A stretch of 24,421 nucleotides of DNA, from the NCBI GenBank assembly GCA_900547975.1, contig URIX01000026.1, positions 1-24,421 of the forward strand, read 5' to 3'. The notes under the pieces were generated by a model that was not told the DNA's origin, made no database searches, and saw nothing but the letters and a program-made list of their open reading frames with translations. Of the stretch, positions 15,426 through 23,007 are shown one piece after another (position 1 is the stretch's first letter; every line of letters begins with the position of its first letter). This stretch comes from an uncultured Eubacteriales bacterium (lineage in GTDB: Bacteria > Bacillota > Clostridia > Christensenellales > CAG-917). The position numbers were made by a program, and so were the translations under genes.

Positions 15426-15549
15426 TATAAGCCAATATTTGAATGAAGAACAAGAAAGAGTCGCGCTTTCGGCAACCCTAATTTACTAAGCGTAAATGAG
15501 TTGTCGAAGCGCGACTCTGCCGCAGTTATTCGTCAAATAGTGGCTTATA
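15426..15549. repeat. 124-bp inverted-repeat element (MITE-like or giant hairpin)
   Basis: The ends are TATAAGCC (15426-15433) and GGCTTATA (15542-15549), extended inward as GCCA(A/C)TATTTGA on both arms. A 14-base unmatched stretch follows, then an inner near-perfect stem AGAGTCGCGCTT (15457-15468) with its partner ending at 15518, and a core ATTTAC/GTAAAT pair. The whole folds as one long hairpin. The right end contains the TAA stop of the hydrolase gene. Possible readings are a non-autonomous transposon with TA-flanked ends, or a large terminator, since on the minus strand the stem is followed by TTTCTTGTTCTTC. Confidence 0.75.
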
Positions 15550-16459
15550 GCATACCGTTAAGACGGGTGAGGATGTCGGAATAGACTTCAGCATTATTCA
15601 CCTCGTTCAAAATCTCGTGGCGTGCGTCGGGATAAAGTTTGATAGTCAAATCCTTGACGCCGAGATTCTTGTATTGGTCGTAGAGTTTTTGGACGAGTTT
15701 GCCGTTGCCGCCGACGGGGTCTTTGTCGCCGGAGAAAATGGCGATGGGTTTGTTCTTGTCGATTTTGGCAAGGTTTTCCGCCTTATAACTCTCTTTGAGC
15801 CCGTTGAGGAAGAACTTGAAGAACGCAATGGACATAACGTAGCCGCATTGCTCGTCGAAGATGTACTTTTTGACGTTCTCTTTGTCACGGGAAAGCCACG
15901 CAAACTCGGATTCCTTTTTGAAAGGCTTGTTGTATGCGCCGAAGGAAAGTTTGTCGAGAAGGTGCGCGGTTTTTTCGCCGCCGAGAAGTTTGTATTGCAT
16001 ATTCGAAAGTGCCGCGCCGCTTGAAAGCACCGCCCCTTTCATCATCGCAGAGCCGCTGAGGATAACGCCCGAATAGTCCTTGCATTCCTCGATGTAGCGT
16101 TGCCCCACCATACTGCCGTAACTGTGTCCGATATAGAACACGGGAAGATTGTATCTTTCTTTGAGCATTTTGGTGATTGCGCACTCGTCTTGGACTGTGT
16201 CGAAATAGATGTTGCCCTTGTGGTAGCCTTTCACGCCCTTCGAAGATTGCTTTGTGCTTGTCATACCGTGAGCGCGGTGGTCGTCGGCAAAAACGATATA
16301 TCCGTTTTGATTGAGGTAGTTTGCAAAATCGTCGTATCTGCGAGCGTGTTCCGCCATACCGTGAGAGATTTGGACTACGCCCTTGGGCGCGCGCACATTG
16401 TCCCAAAGATAACATTGCAATACGGTTCCGTCAAAACTCTGAAATTTTTCGGTTTTCAT
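15545..16459 (-). CDS. Alpha/beta hydrolase, monoacylglycerol lipase/lysophospholipase-like
   Basis: This is a 304-residue serine hydrolase of the Hydrolase_4 (PldB/monoglyceride lipase-like) group. The nucleophile is Ser113 in GHSYGS, the acid probably Asp247 in FSGDKDPVG, and the base His281 in DARHEILNE. The oxyanion loop ISHGMAEHARRY (31-42) and DHRAHG (60-65) are typical of the group. There is no signal peptide, so it likely acts in the cytoplasm on acylglycerols or lysophospholipids, though the substrate is inferred only from family. The ATG at 16459 has AGAGGAG upstream. A near-consensus promoter lies at 16509-16537, and a small ATCGC/GCGAT hairpin sits just before the ribosome site. 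It is transcribed divergently from murG and its stop codon lies inside a long inverted repeat. Confidence 0.9.
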   Translation of the reverse strand: MKTEKFQSFDGTVLQCYLWDNVRAPKGVVQISHGMAEHARRYDDFANYLNQNGYIVFADDHRAHGMTSTKQSSKGVKGYHKGNIYFDTVQDECAITKMLKERYNLPVFYIGHSYGSMVGQRYIEECKDYSGVILSGSAMMKGAVLSSGAALSNMQYKLLGGEKTAHLLDKLSFGAYNKPFKKESEFAWLSRDKENVKKYIFDEQCGYVMSIAFFKFFLNGLKESYKAENLAKIDKNKPIAIFSGDKDPVGGNGKLVQKLYDQYKNLGVKDLTIKLYPDARHEILNEVNNAEVYSDILTRLNGML

Positions 16460-16508
16460 AAATTCTCCTCTTATCGCGAAAGCGATTATCGTTATTCAAT
16501 ATGGATAT

Positions 16509-16537
16509 ATTGTAACACACGTTTTCTCGCTTTTCAA
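16509..16537 (-). promoter_or_regulatory. Sigma-A promoter of the hydrolase gene
   Basis: On the minus strand TTGAAA (16532-16537) and TACAAT (16509-16514) are spaced by 17 bases. The predicted leader is about 43 bases and contains a small hairpin directly before the AGAGGAG site. Confidence 0.75.
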
Positions 16538-16586
16538 GACGTAAAAATACGCAACTTTGTGTGATTTTGTTTCATAATATGGTTGT

Positions 16587-17717
16587 ATGGCTTCGAAAAT
16601 GAACGATAAAACGACGATTTCGCAACAAAATGCAAAGATACTTTTCACGGGCGGCGGTACGGGCGGACACGTCTACCCCAACCTTGCGCTCGTTCCCGAA
16701 TTTGAAAAAAGAGGATTTGATATAGCGTACGCAGGCGGCGAAGGCAACACCCTCGAAAGAAGGCTCGCTCGCGCCGAGGGCATAAAATACTATGCCGTTC
16801 CCTCGATAAAACTCGTGCGGTCGATGTCGGGCGCGGCAATCAAAAACAACTTGAAAATTCCCGTAGCATTGAACCGCGCGCTCAAAAAAGCAAAGGACGT
16901 ACTCGAGCAAATCAAACCCGATTGTGTTTTTTCTAAAGGCGGTTTCGTGTCCTTGCCGATAGTGCTTGCCGCAAGCAAGGCGCACATTCCCGTATTCGCG
17001 CACGAGAGCGACTACACTCTCGGTCTTGCCAACAAAATCGCCAAACTCAAAGGCGCGACGATTTTCAAAGCCAATCCAAAAGCAAAATTCGACGGCATTT
17101 TCGTGGGTATGCCTTTGCGCGATAATCTTTTGCGAAAGGACAAAATCGAGGCGCAAAAAACGCTCGATATAAAAAATCCTTTCAAAAAGCCCGTGCTTCT
17201 CGTGTTCGGCGGTTCGTCGGGCGCAAGCGCGATAAACGAAGCGGTCAAAAAGAATATTAAATCGCTCACGTCGAAGTATTACGTTCTGCACGTCACGGGC
17301 AAAAACAAGGACGCAAAAATAAGCGCGAGCGACTACCGAGCATTCGAATACGCCGACGACATTTCTCTCTTTTACACCGCTTGCGACGTCATTCTTTCAA
17401 GGGCGGGCGCGACGAGCGTTTTCGAAATCTCGTCGATAGGCAAACGCGCCGTGTTCGTTCCCCTGCCCAAAGGCGCGTCGAGAGGGGACCAGATATACAA
17501 CGCCGACCTTGCCAAAGAATACGGCGGAATCGTGCTTAAACAAGATTCGAGTTTTTGCGACAATTTCGTCGGAGCAATAGAAACGGCAATGCAAAATCCG
17601 CCTATGAAACCCATAAAACACGACTCGAACGGAAAAATTGCGGACGTCGTATGTGATAAATTGAGGCGAGGTGAAAAATGCAAAAACAAAAAACCATCGC
17701 CAAATGGCTTGCCGTAA
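16587..17717 (+). CDS. murG: UDP-N-acetylglucosamine transferase MurG
   Basis: MurG (family GT28) adds GlcNAc to lipid I, giving lipid II, at the inner face of the membrane. It has 376 residues, near family length. Signatures are the first glycine-rich loop GGGTGGH (22-28), HESD (139-142), the second glycine loop GGSSGA (208-213), and the nucleotide-sugar site SRAGATSVFE (271-280) followed by DQIYNA (301-306). The N-terminal 15 residues before KILFTGGG look like a short extension. The ATG at 16587 has no good ribosome site; a CATAAT box ends 8 bases before it but lacks a good -35, so a nearly leaderless message is possible but weakly supported. Its 3' end overlaps the next gene by 40 bp. It lies away from any division/cell-wall cluster in this window. 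Confidence 0.94.
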   Translation: MASKMNDKTTISQQNAKILFTGGGTGGHVYPNLALVPEFEKRGFDIAYAGGEGNTLERRLARAEGIKYYAVPSIKLVRSMSGAAIKNNLKIPVALNRALKKAKDVLEQIKPDCVFSKGGFVSLPIVLAASKAHIPVFAHESDYTLGLANKIAKLKGATIFKANPKAKFDGIFVGMPLRDNLLRKDKIEAQKTLDIKNPFKKPVLLVFGGSSGASAINEAVKKNIKSLTSKYYVLHVTGKNKDAKISASDYRAFEYADDISLFYTACDVILSRAGATSVFEISSIGKRAVFVPLPKGASRGDQIYNADLAKEYGGIVLKQDSSFCDNFVGAIETAMQNPPMKPIKHDSNGKIADVVCDKLRRGEKCKNKKPSPNGLP

Positions 17718-19093
17718 TTCTATTGATGACAGTCGCAGTCGCTTGCTATATCGCGCTTTCCGCAATCGTCGGTAAAAATCCCGACGGCAACGCAAACGTC
17801 GCAGGGGCAAACAACGATAAAAACCAAGAAAACATAGACAATCCGACGATAAAACCCGTGTATTCCGTGCTGCCGAGAAAGAGCGAAACAATAAACGGCG
17901 CAAGCGTCGCGCACGTCGGCGGCGAGGGAGAAGAAAAGGTTCTCGACGTCTTTTATTTCGCAAAGAAAACCGCCCTCGTATTCCACTCGCAATCCAAGCA
18001 GTACGACGTGAAAGAGAAAGGTTTTTACATAGCGATTTTCGGCGGCGAAACCCTTGAAAAAACCGTTAAAATCGCAAACGAAAACGACGAGTATCTTTCA
18101 AGTTGTCAAACGAGAAACGGCGTTGCGATTTTCACTTGCGACGGCGTAAAAACAAACGTTAAAATATACGATGACAACTTCGCCGTATCTTGCGAAAACA
18201 CTCTCGACGCATACGACGAAATCAACGCCTGTTATTACGGCGAAAACATCGAAGCGTTTTGCGTGAAAAACGGCAAAATAAAGAGGCTCGTCATAGACGA
18301 TTCGTTGCGAATTAAAAGCGACAACTTCGTGCTTCAAACGACTGCCGCAAACGTAGTGCAAACCATAAAATACGGCAATTCGACATTGCTGTTTTTGCAA
18401 GACGAGCAAACCGCCGTCGGCGTGATTTATGATTCAAATTCGGGTTTTACAAAGCGTTTTTCATATGATAAACATCGTATTTTACAAATAATGCCCGTAA
18501 TTCAATCAAACGTTCAATGCTTTGCGATTCTTTTCAAAACGCAAAACGGCTTGCAAGTTTCCCTTCTGTCGCAAACGCTAAACGAAAACGCGGAATACAA
18601 CGTAAACGGCGAGAATTTCGGCGCGCTTTTCAGAAGCGAAAACGGTTTGAAAATTCTCTTGAAAAACCGCGTAATAAGGCTATGTTCGCACCTCGAATTT
18701 ATATCCGAAACGCCGCTTTCCGATATAGTCGTTTCAAGCAAAAACATATTTGAATCTAACGGCAAAGCGCCGAGCAACGCAAGCGACTTATCTTCGCAAA
18801 ACGGCGTAATATCGCTTGAAAAAGCGACGGATTTTTCTTGCGTGTTGCAAGAGGAAAATATGCTTGTCTCTCGCTTTGAAAACTTCGATTGTCTTCTTAA
18901 ACTCGACGATAACGAAATAGCCGCCGTCGCGACATTCAAATACGCCGAAAACGTGTTTGCGACAACATCTGTAACGAACGGACAAAACAAATTGTCGATA
19001 TTCTTCGACGCCGATTCGGGCTCCGACTTGACGTATATGTGTTTCGGGAAAACCGACGCGTTTTTCCTGTCTGTATTGACAAGCGGCAAATGA
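17678..19093 (+). CDS. Membrane-anchored extracellular protein of unknown function
   Basis: I do not recognise this 471-residue protein. Residues 8-30 form a single hydrophobic helix after a short basic start (MQKQKTIAK), which acts as a signal anchor or uncleaved signal peptide. An Asn/Asp-rich linker (about 32-58) follows. The remaining 400 or so residues are rich in alternating hydrophobic/polar strands with recurring short units (for example LLFLQDEQTAVGVIYD and FAILFKTQNGLQVSLLSQ), which suggests an all-beta, possibly propeller-like fold outside the cell; this is inference. The start ATG 17678 has GAGGTG 4 bases upstream and lies inside the murG 3' end (40-bp overlap), so translation is probably coupled to murG. 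A role in the envelope is a guess from that linkage. Confidence 0.7.
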   Translation: MQKQKTIAKWLAVILLMTVAVACYIALSAIVGKNPDGNANVAGANNDKNQENIDNPTIKPVYSVLPRKSETINGASVAHVGGEGEEKVLDVFYFAKKTALVFHSQSKQYDVKEKGFYIAIFGGETLEKTVKIANENDEYLSSCQTRNGVAIFTCDGVKTNVKIYDDNFAVSCENTLDAYDEINACYYGENIEAFCVKNGKIKRLVIDDSLRIKSDNFVLQTTAANVVQTIKYGNSTLLFLQDEQTAVGVIYDSNSGFTKRFSYDKHRILQIMPVIQSNVQCFAILFKTQNGLQVSLLSQTLNENAEYNVNGENFGALFRSENGLKILLKNRVIRLCSHLEFISETPLSDIVVSSKNIFESNGKAPSNASDLSSQNGVISLEKATDFSCVLQEENMLVSRFENFDCLLKLDDNEIAAVATFKYAENVFATTSVTNGQNKLSIFFDADSGSDLTYMCFGKTDAFFLSVLTSGK

Positions 19094-19104
19094 GGTTGTA
19101 TACT
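19076..19104 (+). promoter_or_regulatory. Consensus sigma-A promoter placed for a leaderless transcript
   Basis: TTGACA (19076-19081) and TATACT (19099-19104) are separated by exactly 17 bases. Exactly 6 bases separate the -10 box from the ATG at 19111, so the expected +1 is the A of the start codon. The -35 box lies within the last codons of the preceding gene. Confidence 0.75.
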
Positions 19105-19110
19105 TAAAAT

Positions 19111-19479
19111 ATGGCAAAAGAAATTCAACCTCAAACGGCTCAATCTCAACCCTATTCGGATATGGCGGCGCGAAAAATCGTGCTGATTTTGGGGTTCGTG
19201 ATGACGTTGCTCGGATTTTTGATAATGATTTACGCTTCGCTCGTATTCTTCTTCCCTGCCGCGAATTTCGTAAAGTCCGTGCTTGGGGGCGACCTCGTGA
19301 GAGGCTTGTATATCGCAAGTTTGGCGTTGTCTTTCGTCGGCGTGGTGTTTTCCGTTGCCGGCGCGAACACGAAGACAGGTCTTGCAAGATTGTCTTTCTT
19401 CTTCGGCACTTTCGGATTTATTTTTTCCGCGGCATTCTTGCTCGTAGTGCTGTTTTTCGGAACGCTGATGCCGTTCTGA
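19111..19479 (+). CDS. Small three-helix membrane protein
   Basis: I do not recognise a family for this 122-residue protein. A polar N-terminus of about 18 residues rich in Gln and Pro precedes three hydrophobic helices at roughly 22-50, 65-84 and 94-118. There are no catalytic or metal-binding motifs, and the ends are short, so it is probably an integral membrane protein without a soluble domain. It follows the unknown anchored protein by 17 bp, but a consensus promoter (19076-19104) sits in the gap and overlaps that gene's end. The promoter predicts transcription starting on the ATG itself. GAGG at 19093-19096 is too far from the ATG to be a normal ribosome site. A bidirectional terminator follows at 19511-19539. 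Confidence 0.7.
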   Translation: MAKEIQPQTAQSQPYSDMAARKIVLILGFVMTLLGFLIMIYASLVFFFPAANFVKSVLGGDLVRGLYIASLALSFVGVVFSVAGANTKTGLARLSFFFGTFGFIFSAAFLLVVLFFGTLMPF

Positions 19480-19510
19480 TTCGGAATAAGGAATAATAAG
19501 AAAAAAAAAT

Positions 19511-19539
19511 CAACCCGTCTTTTTGTCGGGTTGTTTTTT
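19511..19539 (+). terminator. Intrinsic terminator (both directions)
   Basis: CAACCCG (19511-19517) pairs with CGGGTTG (19527-19533), followed by six T. A run of nine A or more precedes the stem, so it can also stop minus-strand transcripts. It ends the murG-membrane protein unit. Confidence 0.85.
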
Positions 19540-19828
19540 ATGCACAAGTATCATTATATATTCTAAATTAAAGTTTTCCCCTTCCTCACGTGTTTCCCCC
19601 ACCGCCGTTCCCCCTCTGCATACTTTGAGGGAACCCACGACGTCCGCTCCGCGTGGGGCAACACTCGGCACTCGCATAGATAGGGACATTTTCCTACTTA
19701 TGCCACCGTCCTTTGTGTGCCAGCTACGCACCCAAACGGCACAGTCGGACGGTACTAATCGTCAAGCTCGGCGCTCCCTTTTCTCGCCGCCGTTGCGGCT
19801 CGCGTTACGTCTGCGAAGAAATTTTCGT
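19540..19828. other. Intergenic region between convergent genes; no supported gene
   Basis: This region lies between the small membrane protein (plus) and the Gx transporter (minus). It holds copy B of the dispersed repeat at 19701-19819. Before that, 19570-19690 is pyrimidine-rich on the plus strand, with GTTCCC/GAGGGAAC-type and CCCACG/CGTGGG hairpins. A 73-codon frame on the minus strand crosses the terminator and the repeat, has no ribosome site, and I do not consider it a gene. Confidence 0.6.
19701..19819. repeat. Dispersed repeat, copy B
   Basis: This matches positions 1-117 in the same orientation, with scattered substitutions and small indels. Its outer bases can pair as ACCGTCC with GGACGGT (within 19705-19755) around the shared inner hairpin; copy A instead offers ACTGCGC/GCGCAGT. 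Like copy A it sits at the 3' end of a minus-strand gene. Confidence 0.7.
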
Positions 19829-20392
19829 TTATTCATCACTGCTATCTTCCTCTCTACGATACTCACACGTCTTGAAATCAATACTAATTTTACCTTTAAG
19901 CGAAACGACGATAAAGTGGCACAATATGCCCGTCACAAAGCCTGCAATCGCGCCTGCGAGCATCATATACGGAAGATACGCGAATACGCCCCTTGCAACG
20001 ACGGCGGAAGCAACGCAAATCTGAATCGTGTTATGCACTATGCCGCCGACGACGGACAATCCGCATATGCTGAAAAACTTGGTTTTTGCAAGCAACACCA
20101 TAATCGTATACGCGACGAGCGCGGACGGAAACGACCATATGAGGCTTGCCATATTTGCCGAAAACACGGCGTTCAAAAGGCAGCGCAACACAAGCACCGC
20201 ATACCCCTCCCCTACGCCGAGAAGAAGGAAGCACGCAAGAAGCACGACGTTTCCGAGTCCGATTTTGGCATACGGAAGCGCAGGTATAATCGGCGGAATA
20301 TAACTTTCGATGAGGGAAACTATGAGCGCGAGCGCAAGGAACAATCCGCAAAGCGCAACGCGACGAGCGGCAAACTTGTTAGGCTTTTTCAC
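19829..20392 (-). CDS. Gx transporter / heptaprenyl diphosphate synthase component I family membrane protein
   Basis: This 187-residue integral membrane protein of the Gx (Hpre_diP_synt_I, COG4769) family resembles ECF-type substrate-binding components. It has about five or six hydrophobic helices. Family features are the N-terminal ARRVALCGLFLALALIVSLIE, the PALPYAKIGLGNVVLL stretch, and GGIVHNTIQ near residues 116-124. The old name comes from genomic linkage to prenyl synthases; a transport role is inferred in the literature for the fold, and the substrate is unknown. The GTG start at 20392 overlaps the NusG_II stop (GTGA, 4-base overlap), with a GGAGG 13 bases upstream, so translation is coupled. 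It ends the apbE-NusG_II-Gx operon. The C-terminus is charged and acidic. Confidence 0.88.
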   Translation of the reverse strand: MKKPNKFAARRVALCGLFLALALIVSLIESYIPPIIPALPYAKIGLGNVVLLACFLLLGVGEGYAVLVLRCLLNAVFSANMASLIWSFPSALVAYTIMVLLAKTKFFSICGLSVVGGIVHNTIQICVASAVVARGVFAYLPYMMLAGAIAGFVTGILCHFIVVSLKGKISIDFKTCEYRREEDSSDE

Positions 20393-20781
20393 GTTATTGC
20401 GTCAACCTCCTTCGCCACCACTTTCACGACCGCTTTGTTTGGCAGACACACGATTACGCCACCCTCTTTGCCTATGGGTTGGGCGTGTACGCACAACTGA
20501 TTTTTGCAATCGCTTTGCGCAACGAAAACCTTGCCGTTTTCAACCTTTATCTGCATTTTTCCGTCAAGAATTTCGACGGTTGCGTTCTTGTTCAAGTCGA
20601 GTTTGTACACAAGTTTTCCGTCGACGTACACGTCGGCTTCGCTCGCGTCGGCTTTGAGCGCAAAAACTATCGTAAGCACCACGAGCACCAAAACGGCGAC
20701 AAGCAAAACGACGTCCCCTTTTTTGAAAAGTCCGTCGAAAACCTTGTTTTTTTCTTTTTTTGTCGCTTGGTTTTTGCTCAT
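20389..20781 (-). CDS. NusG domain II-containing membrane-anchored protein
   Basis: This is a 130-residue protein with a Lys-rich N-terminus, one hydrophobic helix (about 23-43), and a small extracellular NusG_II domain. The hallmark is the Cys-containing segment DCKNQLCVHAQPIGKEGGVIVCLPN near 91-115, typical of PF07009 proteins that stand next to Gx and ApbE genes in Firmicutes. It is not the transcription factor NusG: it lacks the KOW/NGN layout and is membrane anchored. Its function is unknown; the Cys residues may be a redox or structural site. It starts 13 bp after apbE with a weak ribosome site, and overlaps the Gx start by 4 bases. I see no flavinylation motif ([ST]GA[ST]) in it. Confidence 0.85.
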   Translation of the reverse strand: MSKNQATKKEKNKVFDGLFKKGDVVLLVAVLVLVVLTIVFALKADASEADVYVDGKLVYKLDLNKNATVEILDGKMQIKVENGKVFVAQSDCKNQLCVHAQPIGKEGGVIVCLPNKAVVKVVAKEVDAIT

Positions 20782-20794
20782 AATCTGCCGAAAA

Positions 20795-21844
20795 TCAGTC
20801 TATTTCTTCGTCAACGATATACGTAGCGGCTTTGAGTTCGACGTCGAAATCGCCCACGATATGTGCGTTCATATCGCCGTCGATGATAAGTCCGACAAGT
20901 CCCAAATCCCGCATAAGTTTCGCGCCGTTTTCTTTGCCGAGTACGACGACGGCAGTCGCAACCGCGTCGCCGAGCGCGCCGTTTTTGGTTACGACCGAGC
21001 AGGACACAACGCCGTCCTCGCCGCTCGTCGTTGAGGGAACGCCCGTAAACGGATTTATGATGTGATGATATATTTTTTCGCGTTCGCCGTCTTGCACAAC
21101 GTAATATCTTTCGTAATCGCCGCTTGTGGACACGCACTCGCCGTCTTGCAAACGGAATTTTGCAAAATACGAATTTACAAACTCTCTTCCCTTTCTTTGG
21201 GGATTTGCAATGCCGACGTTGAAACTGCCCTCGATTGCGCCAATATTGCCGCCGAGATTCACGAGAGTTTTTCCGTTTGCGAAAGCGAGGGATTTTTCAA
21301 CCGCATACCCCTTTGCCACGCCGCCGAAATCGAGCATTGCGCCGTCGATAAGTTTGGTTATCGTGCTGTTTTCGTAGTCCGCCGAAAACGTTTTGTCAAG
21401 TCCTACGAGTTGCAAAGCGGCTTGAATTTCGCTATATTGAGGAACTATAAAATCACCGACGTCCGAGTACAAATCCCCCGAAAACTTCCAAAGCCTGACG
21501 AGCGGATAAACGGACGGGTCGTATGCGCCGCCCGAAGCCTTGAAAACTTCCGTCGCTATGCGCATAATCTGCATCGTAGTTTCGCTGCAAGCAACCGCCA
21601 CGCCGGTTTTTGAATGGTTGATTCTATATATATCGCTACCCTCGACGGTCGGCGAAAGAACGCTTTCGAGAGAGGATATATAGCCGTATATATCGTCAAC
21701 GGTTTGCTTGGATTTGACGCCCGCAGTCTGAATTTCGAGCGTCGTGCCGTATACAAAATATTGCTTCGCTCTGCTGCAAGCCGTAAGCGAAGCAATACAT
21801 AAAACCAAAACTATGAGAACGAAAATTATTCTTGTTTTTTTCAA
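20795..21844 (-). CDS. apbE: FAD:protein FMN transferase (ApbE family lipoprotein)
   Basis: ApbE uses FAD and magnesium to attach FMN to a Thr or Ser in target proteins outside the cytoplasm. This protein has 349 residues. It has a signal peptide with lipobox LTAC (Cys23), so it is a membrane-anchored lipoprotein. Family motifs are GGAYDPSVYPLVRLW (105-119), DFGGVAKGYAVEK (172-184), HHIINPFTG (260-268) and GALGDAVATA (289-298), with Asp293 and Thr297 at the metal site. I use the TTG at 21844, which has GAGGG about 7 bases upstream. It is first in the apbE-NusG_II-Gx unit and follows degV by 77 bp. No FMN-accepting partner (FMN_bind or RnfG-like) is encoded in this window. Confidence 0.94.
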   Translation of the reverse strand: MKKTRIIFVLIVLVLCIASLTACSRAKQYFVYGTTLEIQTAGVKSKQTVDDIYGYISSLESVLSPTVEGSDIYRINHSKTGVAVACSETTMQIMRIATEVFKASGGAYDPSVYPLVRLWKFSGDLYSDVGDFIVPQYSEIQAALQLVGLDKTFSADYENSTITKLIDGAMLDFGGVAKGYAVEKSLAFANGKTLVNLGGNIGAIEGSFNVGIANPQRKGREFVNSYFAKFRLQDGECVSTSGDYERYYVVQDGEREKIYHHIINPFTGVPSTTSGEDGVVSCSVVTKNGALGDAVATAVVVLGKENGAKLMRDLGLVGLIIDGDMNAHIVGDFDVELKAATYIVDEEID

Positions 21845-21921
21845 GATTGCGCCCTCTTATCGCGCAAAACAATGTTTGCTTTTATTTTGTAATCCTTATA
21901 TTTATATTTGCTATTCTGCTT

Positions 21922-22779
21922 TTATTTTCTTGTAAAAATAAAGCCGAGCGCACCGGGACCTGCGTGCGCGCCGATAACCGGTCCTATCGGCTGACGCCAT
22001 ATCGTAACGGACGGGTTTATTTCTCTGACCTTTTCTTCAAAAGCGTCGGCAACGTCGCCGCAATCCGCGTCAACAATGACGACGGGCGCGTTATCGATAT
22101 TTTCGTATGTGCTTGCAAACGTGTCGAGCATATATTTATACGCCTTTTTCGTGCCGTTTTGCTTTGAACATACGTCGAGTTTGCCGTCCTCAACCGTCAA
22201 AACGGGTTTGATGTTCATAAGGTTGCCGATTTTCGCTTTTGCCGGCGAGATTCTGCCGCCGCGAGCAAGGTATTTCATATCGTCAACCACAAAATAAATG
22301 CCTATTTTGTTCACGTTCTTTTCAAGATATGCGTAGGTTGCGTCAATGTCGTCGCCGTGCTCTCTGCAATACTTGCCCGCCATATATACCAAAAGTCCGG
22401 CGCCCATACATATGTTGAGCGTATCGAACTTTCTGAATTTGACGTTCGGATATTGCTTTTTAAGTTCGGCAATGGCGAGATCGAGATACTCGAAAGTGCC
22501 CGAAAGTTTGGATGAGAACGCAATGTACAAAATGTCCTCGCCTCTTTTGAAGAACGGCTCGAAAGTGTCGTAATATATCTGTTGATTAAGACCTGCCGTT
22601 GACGCGCTCGCGCCGTTTCTCATTTTTGTATAAAAATCGTGTGAGTCGGTTTCTTCGCCGAGATCGCACAACTTTTCCTCGCCGTCGATTATGTAAGGCA
22701 TGCGAATGACCTCGAGGTTCAATTCGCGTGCGTGAGTGTACCAAAGTTCGCAATCGGTGTCGCAAAATATAGCTGCCAT
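21922..22779 (-). CDS. DegV family fatty-acid-binding protein
   Basis: DegV proteins (FakB-like) bind a fatty acid in the cytoplasm; some present it to the kinase FakA for phosphorylation. This protein has 285 residues. Typical elements are the N-terminal strand AAIFCDTDCEL, the SSKLSGTFEYLDLA lipid-site segment, the LARGGRISPAKAKIGNLMNIKPVL stretch and the C-terminal HAGPGALGF. The start is ATG 22779, with AAGGAG about 6 bases upstream; a longer in-frame start lacks a ribosome site. A TTGACA-N17-TAAAAT promoter lies upstream in AT-rich DNA that also serves the divergent protease. Whether it is a FakB or another DegV paralogue cannot be told, and no fakA is in the window. Confidence 0.92.
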   Translation of the reverse strand: MAAIFCDTDCELWYTHARELNLEVIRMPYIIDGEEKLCDLGEETDSHDFYTKMRNGASASTAGLNQQIYYDTFEPFFKRGEDILYIAFSSKLSGTFEYLDLAIAELKKQYPNVKFRKFDTLNICMGAGLLVYMAGKYCREHGDDIDATYAYLEKNVNKIGIYFVVDDMKYLARGGRISPAKAKIGNLMNIKPVLTVEDGKLDVCSKQNGTKKAYKYMLDTFASTYENIDNAPVVIVDADCGDVADAFEEKVREINPSVTIWRQPIGPVIGAHAGPGALGFIFTRK

Positions 22780-22853
22780 ATGCTCTCCTTGTGCGTATTG
22801 CGTAAAAAATTTACAATACAAAACGCTACATATTGTTTAGTATTTATGTTTAT

Positions 22854-22882
22854 ATTTTATTATAAATATGATTATTTGTCAA
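22854..22882 (-). promoter_or_regulatory. Sigma-A promoter of degV
   Basis: On the minus strand TTGACA (22877-22882) and TAAAAT (22854-22859) are spaced by 17 bases. The predicted leader is about 68 bases, AT-rich, and ends in the AAGGAG ribosome site. Confidence 0.6.
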
Positions 22883-22960
22883 CTTTTGCAAGATTATTGA
22901 ATATTTCGGATTTTTGGAAAAATTTTTATAAAAAAATCACAAAATTTAATGAAAATTTAA

Positions 22961-22988
22961 TTGTCAGAACATAATATTTGGGTATAAG
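22961..22988 (+). promoter_or_regulatory. Sigma-A promoter of the S1C protease
   Basis: TTGTCA (22961-22966) and TATAAG (22983-22988) have 16-base spacing and lie in very AT-rich DNA. The AAGGAG ribosome site follows at 22995-23000, 7 bases before the ATG. Confidence 0.55.
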
Positions 22989-23007
22989 ATTATAAAGGAG
23001 TAAGGGC

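Noticed and set aside
19510..19731. 73-codon minus-strand frame in the convergent intergenic region
   Set aside because: It has no ribosome site, reads through a bidirectional terminator and a dispersed repeat, and has no recognisable domain.
20389..20781. Transcription factor NusG
   Set aside because: The protein has a membrane helix and only a NusG_II-type extracellular domain with Cys residues, without the NGN/KOW arrangement.
21877..21928. Direct repeat TGCTTTTATTTT (21877-21888 and 21917-21928) as a target duplication
   Set aside because: The sequence is low-complexity and AT-rich, no element lies between the copies, and chance is a sufficient explanation.
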